Shown here: one piece after another, positions 1 to 9,600 of the stretch
Numbering within the stretch: the first letter of the stretch is position 1
Layout: each line of letters begins with the position of its first letter
Source of the DNA: Amoebophrya sp. AT5.2
Lineage: Eukaryota; Sar; Dinophyceae; Syndiniales; Amoebophryaceae
Assembly (NCBI GenBank): GCA_005223375.1
Contig: RXOD01004697.1
Span: 1-19,039 of the forward strand
Length of the DNA stretch: 19,039 bases
Direction of reading: 5' to 3'
Made by a program: the position numbers and the translations under genes
Notes under the pieces: generated by a model
Told to the model about the DNA's origin: nothing
What the model saw: only the letters and a program-made list of their open reading frames with translations
Databases searched by the model: none

Positions 1-1323
1 GGGTCCGCCGATCACTGGTCCGCCACCTCCCGGCGCTCCGTAGGGCGCAGGCCGCTGCTGCTGAAACGGGTTTCCCTTCCCCACCGGGCCTGGCACGGGG
101 CCCCCGGCTGTTGCTCCTGGGACCGGATACGGAGCAGGTCCTGGCACCGCGCTGTACACGTATCCGTGGCTCGGCGGCAGCGGCACGAGTTGTGGTCCAC
201 CGCCGCCGTGTGGATACACCACCGCGCCGGGCGGCGCTCCCGCCACGACCCTCGACGGGGGGGGTTGGGGACCTCCGCCCCCCGGCGGACCTCCAGGTGG
301 CATCTGCGTCGCCGCCGGCGATGTGCCGCCCTTGTGCGGCGGCATTAGTGGTCCGCGCGCGACCGGCTGAAACGAAACATGGCCCGTTCCCGCCACCGCC
401 TGGAATGGCCGGAGGGGGTTGTTCTGAACAGCTCCGGAGGTGGAAGCGGCAAAACTGCTGTTGCCTACGTTTAGAGATCCGGACGTGCTGAGTTTGTTCA
501 CTGGACCGCCACCGCTTCCGGACTTGTTGTTGAAGGCGGAAAACAGGCCTGCTTTCGTCGCTCCTGCTCCCTGGTGCCCCCCGGCTCCTTGTTGCGCCGC
601 GGTCGAGGTGGTGCCGCTTGAAGGAGGTGGTGCCTTACCGCTCTGGTTGTTGTAGCCGGACGCCGCAGCCCCGGGCATCGCAGTAGTGGCCCCCCCCTGA
701 GGACCCCCTTGACGCCCGCCCAACCTGTCATGATCCTGGTCCGCCGGCATTCTCCCCACGTTCTGCGACGCCTCGAAGGTCTTCACCTCGTTCGCCAGCT
801 CCTGCAGCTGGTCGGTGATTGCCTGCAGCTTCCGCTCGGTGATCAGCTCCTCGCGCTCGTGGAACTTCTTGATGCGGTGCGCCTCGCTGATGTCGTTCTC
901 TACACTGCTGATATCCGCCTTCGTCTTCGCGCGCGACTTGCGCGTCGTCGTCACGTGCTTTTTGTACAACTCCTCCTCCTGCTTCTCGCGCTTCTTCACA
1001 AACCGAGACATCACCTGAAGAAAATCTCGGAGTTTTGGAGGGCCGCTAATAGATGCCATACAACTGCCAAAGAGCGACATCGCTCGCAAAAACGTGAACG
1101 AAAAAATTGTTTGTTTCTGTACTAGTACCTCGGCCTGCAGGATTTCCATCTTGAGCTGGTGCGCGCGTTCCAGCGGTGGAAGACTGATCCTGTCGTTGGC
1201 CTCCTGGCCAGCAGGCACACCTGCTCCGGCATCCCCCGCCGATGCCGTTTGCACCTCATCTTCCAAAGCTGCAAACTCGCTAGCCATCATCTGCGGGTCG
1301 TGGAGCGAGAGATCGAGATTCAT
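1..1323 (-). CDS. coiled-coil protein with Pro/Gly/Gln-rich tail (3' partial)
   Basis: I do not recognise this gene. Two exons are read on the minus strand: 1323-1129 (65 codons) and 1014-1 (338 codons, open to the window edge, no in-frame stop). They join in phase 0 as GAG|GTAC...TTCAG|GTG. The start is the ATG at 1323 (MNLDLSLHDPQMM). Residues about 45-65 and 66-153 are rich in Lys, Glu, Arg, Gln and Leu and look like a coiled coil (for example KKREKQEEELYKKH and ERKLQAITDQLQELANEV). From about residue 154 to the edge the sequence is disordered and rich in Pro, Gly, Gln, Ser and Ala. No signal peptide or membrane segment is seen. The ATG lies 22 bp after the stop of the preceding gene, and its reading frame stays open about 25 codons upstream into that gene. 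The start is therefore less certain than the body. A scaffold or cytoskeletal role is only a guess from composition. Confidence 0.68.
   Translation of the reverse strand, partial: MNLDLSLHDPQMMASEFAALEDEVQTASAGDAGAGVPAGQEANDRISLPPLERAHQLKMEILQAEVLVQKQTIFSFTFLRAMSLFGSCMASISGPPKLRDFLQVMSRFVKKREKQEEELYKKHVTTTRKSRAKTKADISSVENDISEAHRIKKFHEREELITERKLQAITDQLQELANEVKTFEASQNVGRMPADQDHDRLGGRQGGPQGGATTAMPGAAASGYNNQSGKAPPPSSGTTSTAAQQGAGGHQGAGATKAGLFSAFNNKSGSGGGPVNKLSTSGSLNVGNSSFAASTSGAVQNNPLRPFQAVAGTGHVSFQPVARGPLMPPHKGGTSPAATQMPPGGPPGGGGPQPPPSRVVAGAPPGAVVYPHGGGGPQLVPLPPSHGYVYSAVPGPAPYPVPGATAGGPVPGPVGKGNPFQQQRPAPYGAPGGGGPVIGGP
1015..1128 (-). other. intron, 114 bp (coiled-coil gene)
   Basis: Minus-strand donor GAG|GTACTAG and acceptor TTCAG|GTGATG. 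It joins two coiled-coil-coding stretches in phase 0. It is AT-rich compared with its exons. Confidence 0.75.
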
Positions 1324-1345
1324 TGATTCAATATCAATGGATTTT

Positions 1346-2132
1346 TCATGACGCGCCACTACATTGATTCGAAAGCGGGTTGTAGTACTTCCAATCTTCT
1401 ACACTGCCGATCATGTCGAAGATACTGACTTCGAGCACGAGCTCCACGTCCACCTCCAAGTCCATCCCAGCAAGAAAGAAAGTCTGTTTTTAGTACCACA
1501 AAATCCTCCACATCTGCGTCGTCAAGTTCCAAGTCAGCTGCATCTGACAGGTTTTCTGTGCCGTCCGCGACCGCGACCTCATGATCCGCTTCCGCCCGGG
1601 CCCCCTTATTATTGGCACCCATCGTGGTCCCACTAGTTGTGAGTAGCTCTCGATTCACTTCCTCCTGCCGTCGCACAGCGTGCAGGTGCTCCATGTAGCT
1701 TTTCTTTTCGAGCCGCATTCCTTCCAGGCAGCGGTCGTATTCTTCCAGCGCCTTGAGGCACTGCACCTTCAGGTTCATCAACTCTTTCTCCCTCAGTTTC
1801 ACCGCTGACGGGGACGTCGACGTGGTGGAGTGGGGCGAAGTTGTGCCAGCGCCTGCGCCCTGCGGCGGAGGCGCGCCGGCTGCAGCTCCTCGTCCCTCAC
1901 CGCCGCTGAATTTCAACAGCGCGACAAAGGCGTTCCTTATCGCCAACACCGGATCCGCGTTTTCCGTGAATTTGTCGCCGAACGCCTGCGCAATTTCCGA
2001 CTCCGTCAGCTTACAGTCCTGAAGGAGCGAAGGCTGTTTTGAGCTGCTCGGTTTGTTATCGCCCCCACTTGTTCCGCTCGTCTTCCCGGACTGTCCGGCG
2101 GCAGGCTTCACCTTCGCCGCGGCAGCAGACAT
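1346..2132 (-). CDS. hypothetical coiled-coil protein, 247 aa
   Basis: I do not recognise this gene. The exons are 2132-1497 (212 codons from the ATG at 2132) and 1453-1346 (35 codons plus TGA). Residues 1-40 are a low-complexity Ala/Ser/Gly/Lys leader. Residues 41-76 (KLTESEIAQAFGDKF onward) look like a short helical module. Residues 80-110 are a Gly/Ala/Pro/Thr/Ser linker. Residues 111-165 form a charged helix or coiled coil (KLREKELMNLKVQCLKALEE). Residues 186-212 are acidic. The second exon encodes VDVELVLEVSIFDMIGSV and ends in DWKYYNPLSNQCSGAS. Without splicing, the first-exon frame would run on to a TAG near 1359, but the composition turns unnatural (Gly/Arg-rich), whereas the spliced frame is strongly protein-like. 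The next gene starts 22 bp downstream on the same strand. Function unknown. Confidence 0.72.
1454..1496 (-). other. very short intron, 43 bp
   Basis: Donor TTTGTG|GTACTA and acceptor CTTGGAG|GTGGAC on the minus strand, phase 0. At 43 bp it is the shortest intron in the window. Removing it shifts the frame by one base into a clearly protein-like C-terminus. Confidence 0.65.
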
Positions 2133-2536
2133 CTCTCCGATTGAGGTTGATCGATTGAAGTTGATCGATGGCTACGTACTTACTGTTACTTCTACTTAGC
2201 TCGTATTATATCGGATATTAGTATAGACCACGCTTGTAGAAGTAGAAACATCGATCTGGAAATCGATCGTCAGATGGAAGAAGCGGAAAATCTGTTGTCA
2301 TGTCTGCGTTTGAACGTTTCACATGAAGTAAGATGCTGCGGAAACGGAGCATAAAATATTGGATCGAGCCGATTCGACAGCAGATGAAAGAGCAAGCGTG
2401 AATAGAAGGTTCGCAGATGAACCGATTTGAATCAATTCATATTTGCCAGGAAGAACAGGAGATGGAGAGACTCACCACGTTGGTTTAGAGAGCACTACTG
2501 CGCATAGGCAGTAAGAAGAGGCATGAAGCACCCGAG

Positions 2537-2595
2537 GCTGAGCGGATCCATCTACAATAAGAACAGGGAGGACCCGGAAGATGAATCCGCTCAGC
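2537..2595. repeat. inverted repeat, 16-bp arms
   Basis: The arms at 2537-2552 (GCTGAGCGGATCCATC) and 2580-2595 (GATGAATCCGCTCAGC) pair at 15 of 16 positions across a 27-bp loop. It could form a stable hairpin in RNA from either strand. It could be a structured RNA, a processing signal or a small mobile-element remnant; nothing decides between these. Confidence 0.75.
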
Positions 2596-2958
2596 GTCCG
2601 GATGTGGATTTTGATTTTCCATCCCCATCGGACGCATGACAAGGAGCCATGCTCTCTGGCATCAAACTCGATGAATTCTCGCATTTTTTATTTGCTTTCT
2701 GAACGAGCCTCTATTGGTGTGACATTTTGTTTATCTTTTTTTTTTATTTTGTTTTTTATGAGCTTTTCCCTCGTGAGCCTTAGCAGGACGGCGGTCCGCC
2801 TCCGCACCGTGCACAGAAGAGGTCTACGTCCGAACCATGCAATTGCAAATGCAAGCACAGCATAGGGAATAAAGTTTTGGCGTCTGAGTTCAGTTTGAGA
2901 GAGTATGGGTGATCGATGGATGGTGTATAGAGTAAGAAGGTAATAGAATAGAAAAAAT

Positions 2959-2996
2959 ATGTCTACATGGATATTATAATATATCCATGTAGACAT
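2959..2996. repeat. perfect 38-bp palindrome (16-bp arms)
   Basis: The arms are ATGTCTACATGGATAT (2959-2974) and its exact reverse complement (2981-2996), around TATAAT. Part of the right arm recurs at 3034-3054. Confidence 0.9.
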
Positions 2997-3054
2997 GAGA
3001 GAACTGTAGACATGAGACTAGAACTGAGACTATTATATCCATGTAGACATGAGA
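2989..3054 (+). repeat. three copies of GTAGACATGAGA
   Basis: Exact copies lie at 2989-3000, 3006-3017 and 3043-3054. The first overlaps the palindrome arm. The third is preceded by TATATCCAT, matching the palindrome's right arm, so the cluster looks like partial duplications of a hairpin element. Confidence 0.85.
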
Positions 3055-3222
3055 CTAAACGTGTACTGACTTTGTCAGCCTTCTAGCTCTAGATAGCTAT
3101 GCTTTTGCTAGAGAATTCAGTGGCATTGCTTGGCAGCGAACAACTATATTCAAAAGCTAGTGGCGATGGCGAATCTCCGGCTCGCAATGTTTGTACTTGT
3201 AGTTGCATTACGATTATCCGCG

Positions 3223-3236
3223 GTGCGCCTGCGCAC
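3223..3236. repeat. 14-bp GC-rich palindrome
   Basis: GTGCGC-CT-GCGCAC is a perfect short palindrome in otherwise AT-rich spacer DNA. It may be a protein-binding site or chance. Confidence 0.5.
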
Positions 3237-3669
3237 ACGAGAGAGTAATAGAAAACGTAAACGCAAACGCAACGAATAACGATATTGAAGTTAGTAAACT
3301 GAACACGACAAGCACAAGAACTTGCTTCCAGCAAAAGGACATGCAGCCAGAAAATGAGTTCATTGTTTTCCGTCTCTTGTTTCGTAGCTCGAACATCCAC
3401 GTCCACGTATCAAGACGAGAAGTCGCCGTCTCTACTTAAAGCCTCCGTCCTACTAATTCGCTGGTGAAGGTGATCGATCGAGTCGATGGTTGCTTCAGTC
3501 GGTGGTATAGTGATTGTTCAACGTATCATCTCCAGGTCAACAGAAAATTTGTTTCATCAGCTCCAGATCCGATCGGATCCCACGCTTCTGGTTGTTCTGA
3601 AGAAAACTGATTCTTCATCTACTTCTGAATCAATGGCGACGACGAGATCGCGATCGGTCGAGGAGTCAA

Positions 3670-6600
3670 TTAAAAGTCTTTGTCCCACCCGGCAGGTTCG
3701 GCCGGGCGGATGATGAGGCCCTCGTCGTTGCGCCGCGCGTGCTCGTTCTCCTTGCTCCGAAAGTTGCTGGTGTCCCGGTTGTGCGTCACCTTCGGGATGA
3801 ACGGCGCCTCCACCTTCCCATTCCACATCTCCACCCACGGAAAGTGCTTGTACCTATCGAAAACATAATTCATTTTTGTGTTGGTGGTCCATCATCCTCC
3901 AGCCTCCAAATGCAGAAACGTAGGTTTTGGAAGGATACATATATTATGAAAGGAGGTGGGCTGCGCCGACGGCTGGAGGGTCGCCGGTCGCGATCCGCAT
4001 CCGATTTTTAGACGGAAGAAAAATAAAAACATTCAATCAACGGGACTAGCTGGAGTTGTACATTTCATACGCGACGTAATCGTAAGCGTAAGACGAAGAA
4101 CGTCAATCTCGTTCTCGATACATAAATAATTTGATGGTGAAGGTGTACCAGGGATGCGAGCGGAGTGCGGAGAGTTCCCCTTTGCCGCTTCGCATCGGCA
4201 GTCTCCGCAGCGGGTCGGACTGGAGCAGGCCGACGACCAAGTCAACGCAGTCGGGTGCTCTCCGCTGAAAATGGTCGAAGTTCACCCGGGACACACCTGT
4301 TGCAGTGGACAAAATAGTACACGTTTGGTCCTCTTATCTTTAGGTTTAATCTTTTGGCTGTGCCCCGTTTTGCCTGTTTCCGACTAAACACGGCTCGTAG
4401 CCCTACCTGGTTCTTTTGTTTTGCTGGCTGGATTATTTTACGGCCTCTGATGAACGCGATCAGTCCTCTAAAAATAGGGTAGAATGCGAGTCGCACCCTT
4501 GCAGATTCTGGCCATGGTTGCCTGCGTGTCTCCCGCCTCGAATGGGGCGTGGCCGGTCATCAGTTCGTAGATCAGCACTCCCAGGCACCACCAGTCCACC
4601 GCCATTGTCTGCCCCAGGTGCCGCACCACCTCGGGGGCGAAGTAGTCTGGCGTGCCGCAGGTGGTGAAGGTCTTCTCCGGCCCGATGATCTTGGCCAGCC
4701 CCATGTCCGTCAGCTTGCAGCACCCCCGGTGGTCGAGGAGGAGGTTCTCCGGCTTCAGGTCGCGGTACAGCACGCCCTTGTTGTGCAGGTACACGAAGGC
4801 TGTGATCACCGTGGCGGAGTAGAACTTCGCCTTGGTGATGGACCCGTGGTACCGGTACCGGTGGTATTGGTAAAACAGCTCGCCGCCGAGGCACACCTCC
4901 ATCAGGAAGTGGAGGTAGTACAGGTCCCGAAACGTCTGGAACGTGCGCACGATGAAACGGCACTTGCACAGCAGCAAAATCTTCTTCTCGCGGAAAACCG
5001 CGCTCTCCATGCGCTTGCGGACCAGAAACTGCTTGCTAATCGTCTTCAGCGCAAACGTGGACCCCGACTGCCCGTGCTGGTAGAGGGAAACGCGGCCGAA
5101 ACCCCCCGACCCGAGGATGGCGCGCTCCGACAGCGAGTCGAACCGGATGCCAGTCCAGCCCTGTTGAGGACATCGAAAATTTGAGACACGAATGATCAGC
5201 CGACACTAATCAGACTTGCTCTTGAAAACTCAAACTGTCTTCTACTTCTTGTGTGATGAATACCAATTCCAGTTTGCATAAAAGATTCAGATTAGCCGTC
5301 ATCGCCCTTCCATTTTTTACAACTACCGCCCATGAAAAAGTAAGTACCTGGAACATGTCGACGTCTTTGAGGACTTCGCATTCTTCGCGGCCGTCGAGCT
5401 GCGTGCTGCGCCTGGTGGCGCCGGCGCTCAGAAGGCGGTCCGAGATCGGTGAGATGATTTTGTGGAACACCGGCGCTGGCACCGCGAACACCGTCACGGA
5501 GAAGGAGCTCACACGGGCCTCGTTCTGGCCCACCACGTGGTTCTCGCGGAGCAGGGCTCTTTCCCCGTACCACTGCAGGTCGTGCAGCTTGCTCTTGGGA
5601 AAAGATAAGGACGAGATGCTAGCGCACCCCGGCTCGACGTCTAGTACCTCCACTTCACCATGGGGACTCGGCGGGGTCCCGGGCCGCGGCGTTCCGGGGT
5701 CCCCTGCCTCCTTTGTTCTCGCCTGGTGCTGGGGTCCGCCTTGTTTTGGCGGGTCCCCCTCCGCGGACAAATAGGAGTTGCCGAACTTGCGGCGCAGCAT
5801 TTCCCGCTCTTGCTGCTCGCGTCTGCGCTGCCGCTCCGCTATTTTCTCCTGCTCCTGTACGATCTGCCGCTCCTCTGCGAAGAACCGCTCCTGCTCGCTC
5901 TGATCCGCAAACAACTTCACCAACCGACCATGGTCCGCGCGGAGCGTAACGCAGGCCTCGCCCGACTCGGGAGGTAGAATCACGGTATTCATCTCGTCAC
6001 CTCCGACGCTGGCAGCTCCTCCGGCCGGCTGCTGCGGGAAGCTGCTGGCCGCGCTGCCTGCGACCCCGACAAACGATCGGCCCGCCGACGTTGCTCTCTG
6101 CGGCATGTTGCCCCCATTATTTTGCGGGAGTCCACCCCCGGAGACGCGATCTGGGTTCAGCCGGGTGCGGTTGCCGCGCACCTCCATCATCCCCTGCAGC
6201 AGCAGAAAGAAGTAGTCGCGGCTCTCTTTCAGCACTTGCCCCCGCTCCAGCGGAATCACCTTGCCCGTGACGGCTAGCTCCATCCGCTCGGCGTACGTCA
6301 GTGCCACCAACTCCTTGAAGTCGCCCAGCGCCTCCAGCACCGACCGCGCCAGGCTTTGCTCCCCCGCCAGCAGCGACATTAGAGGAAGAAAAAACCCCTT
6401 TCCGGCTCCATTTCTGACATCGCGCCGGGTGTCGTCGCCTACGCGACGAAATACGACCCAAATACAAGAACTGAACTACCAGCATCAATCGGAGACATCA
6501 CGCTCACAGCATCGACATCCAGCACGACCCAAAGAAGTCGCTGGACCTACCTGAAGCTGCAACCCCTAAAGTGAGGCCAATCGCCGCCGACTTCCTGCAG

Positions 6601-9600
6601 TTTCGCCCTAGGCAGCACAACACGCCTCCCCGGCCATAAAAACGAAACCAGTCAAATGCCACGAATACGCGTCAAATACAAGACCACACAGGGACCCTCC
6701 ATGGAGCGCTACATAGCAGCAACTGCATGGCGACGGGAACAGCTAGGTCTGCACTCCTGCGGACCTCCTGTCTCGGGATGAAAGAATCAGAAAGGGGTCC
6801 TCTGAAGACATCCTCTGCTTAGCGACACCTTGAAGGCGGCCCGGGGGAACTCAAAGCAGGCGCCCCCCTCCTCCGACTCGCACTCCACGGTGAAGAGCGG
6901 CGGGACCCCGTACAGCACTGTGTACTCCCCAAACATCCCGCTGCCCTGGTTCTCCTGCAGGTGCCGCGCCTGCCGCTCCTTCTCCTGCCGGCTCAGGAAA
7001 CTGGCGGGGTCGCGGTAGTGCTTTCCGGTCACCGGGTCGGTCAGAATCCGCTCCTCCGGCTGCGAGACCAAAAACGAGCCGGACTTCACCAGCAGCATGC
7101 GGTCGAACGACAGGTCGCCCGCCTGGATGACCACGTCCCCGCACTTGTAGGTCCGCGGCACCGCGATGTCGGCGAGCCGCTCCAAGTGCGCCTGTTTCAG
7201 GTCGAGGAACGTGCGCAGCGGCTGCGACCGGGCGAGGGAACGGAGGATCATCCGCCGGTCGGCGTCCGACTTGGGTACGGAGGGCACGGAGCTATTCCCA
7301 AAGTAGCTGCGGAACACCTGCCTGCCGCGCGGGGTCGCCATCAGGGACGAGGCTGACGGCGGCTCCGGCGCGTCGAGGGTTGCCGCCGGGTCGTGTTTGC
7401 TCCCGGAGCCCGACGGCAGAGCGCCCGGGTCCGTCGCCCCCGGCACGGGGTTCAGCGGGTCGACGGCGGGTGTGCGCGTTCCGCTTCCGCCGTTGTTGAG
7501 CTGTGGTCCCCCGTTATCAGCGAGACCCGCCTGTGGTCCCCCGTTATTCGTGCCGCGCGCGCCAGGAGCAGCTGCTCCCGCCTCCCCCTCGGCCGCCAGG
7601 TAGATCGCATGCCGCCCGGGCGTGAGCGGCAGGTGCCTCGGCAAACCCACACTCCGAAAGGCGTTGCGCGTGATCGTCATCACGGCCAGATCCTGGCTCC
7701 CGCCGACCACCACCGTTTCCGGGCGCTCCCGCGGGTTCAGCATCACCGTTTCGCCGAAGTAGTCTCCGGGAAACAGCGTCGTGACGTACCGGTCCGCGGC
7801 TTCGTCGTCGCACAGGCAGATTTCCGACGCCCACACCCGCCCGCGGGAGACCGCCACGGTGCTGCCGTCGAGGCTGGTGCCGTAGCCCAGCTCGGGGTCC
7901 ATGTAGGGCGCGAAGTTTTTCGCCCCGCTGTGGCCGGAGAAGTTGTCCTTCCGCCCCCCGCTGTCGTGGAACACGGTGACGGTGTACGGAATCTCGCGGT
8001 TTTTGTCGTACTTGTCCACCACGCCGAGCGTGCCGACCGGGAACTGCTTCCCGCTGAACTTCACCGGCCTCCGCAGCTGGATCTGGTCCCCAACGCGGAT
8101 CTCCTTCTCGTCCTTCACCACCACGTGCGCGACGCCGGCGAGGATGATGAAAAACCGGTCGCCCGGCTCGCCCTGCTTGTACACCGTGCGGCCGCGCCCG
8201 TAGAGCCGACCCGTCATGTGCTGGGCGAGCTGGTCTCGCTGGGTGTCGTCCAGCCCGTGCAGAAAGGGGAGGGAATTTGCCATCATCTCGCGAATCATCA
8301 GCTGCTGATTGTCCAGTTTCGCCCTCTGCACCTCCTTCTGCTGCGCAACGTGCTGTTCCTCAATCCGCCTTTCCCGCTCCTCCGCAGGGCTCAGTTGTGG
8401 TTTCCCGAAATATTTATTCTTCCCGCTCCCATGATAGCCATACCTCGTGGCGCTCAGACTCTGGGAGGTGGCCCCCGGGGCCGTCACGGATTCATCGTCC
8501 GCGGGATGTTGCTGTTGAACTCCGGGCGGATCCGATCCGGCGAGCTGCAGTTGATCTTCCGTCCCCACCAGCCCCGGGTACTGTGAGTCCAGCGCCGCGA
8601 GCAATTCCGCCCGTTGCACCTTGTGCCGGTCGCGCATTTCAAAGATTTTCGCGTCCAGGGAAAGCGCGCCCTTCTTCAGCACGCGCAGAATGCCCTCCTG
8701 CCGGTCCAGCAAGGGCACTTCCAGGAGCGAGAACCTCTCGTTGGCGACCACGCGGGCGACCTCCCGCGACGGCTCGCCGCCGTGCTTCACTTCATCTCCT
8801 AAAGCGCCGCCGTAGTACGATCCCGGAGCTGTGGTCCCGCCCGATTGCGGCTGCTGCGGGCGCGGGCCAGATGTGCGAGAGCTCGCTCCGGAATGCTGCG
8901 AGGTGGTCCGCCCGGCGGTGGTTGAGGTGGACCGCCCAGGGAACTTGCTCAGCCTCAGGCTGCCCGCGGTGGCTGGCGCCACGGTGTTGAGCCGCGGAAC
9001 GCCGTGGGAGCTGGGGGCTCCTGTGGAATGTTGCGCCTGATCGGCACCAGAGGCGTGGTGGCGGGCGTTCGCGTCCACCCTCGTGTGGCCTGGCAGTGGC
9101 AATTCATCTCGCGTGACAGGGGTCCGCCCGTCCCCCTCCCCGTCGGCAGCGGTATAGCAATTGGAGGCCGAGCTGCTTCCACTCGCAGGAACTTGACTCG
9201 AGAGAGCTTGAGGTCGAGGGTCTTGGACACTTCCGCCGGACGTCGGTGCTGCATTGTCAGGCTCCGCCGTGGCTGCGCTGGGTCTCGCAGGTGAAGAAAT
9301 GTCGGCCCCAGGTGCTGTAAGTGTGTCCGATCCCGTCTGCGCGAAGGAGAGGTTTGGCACCGGGGGCTTCTCCTCGACGAGTGCCGCGCGCGTTGAATCT
9401 GAGATGGAGGTGGATTTTGTGGTCTCATGAAGCCCCATTGCGAAATCGTCGCCCCATGAAACTTTCGTTGCTGCAGCCTTTTGCAGCCGACCGTCCTTCA
9501 CGTCTGCAAAATCAGGATCAGCGACAGCCTCTCTGCCGATTTGCTTTTGCTCGACTTCATCTGCTCGCGCCGGCGAGTTGTACTGCTCTTTTCTTACTGA

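Larger units (their letters stand above)
2133..3669. other. AT-rich intergenic spacer with inverted repeats
   Basis: This spacer runs from the 3' end of PKG to the start of the 247-aa gene. I see no convincing gene. It holds three inverted-repeat structures (2537-2595, 2959-2996, 3223-3236), three copies of GTAGACATGAGA, several GATCGATC-type motifs and a T-rich run near 2738. Two overlapping minus-strand ORFs with ATG starts lie at about 2472-2684. The better one is 70 codons (MREFIEFDAREHGSL...), but both frames look equally plausible, so neither is called. Confidence 0.7.

Noticed and set aside
1359..1496. Unspliced end of the 247-aa gene (...LQPAFESM)
   Set aside because: The unspliced frame gives a Gly/Arg-rich tail, while the frame reached through the 43-bp intron is clearly more protein-like.
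4468..5010. Separate small kinase gene starting at ATG 5010
   Set aside because: The frame continues upstream through the glycine loop and invariant Lys to a splice acceptor at 5161; ATG 5010 is an internal Met of PKG.
6357..6828. Canonical splice AAG|GTGTCG to GGGGGAG|CAA for PKG intron 1
   Set aside because: It also keeps the frame but deletes VSLLAGE, making the helix between domains B and C too short. The exact repeat and inverted ends fit the other junction better. Not excluded.
7393..8586. Plus-strand ORF of 397 codons
   Set aside because: It lies antisense to the cyclic-nucleotide domains of PKG; its Arg/Pro/His-rich composition is the shadow of a GC-rich gene.
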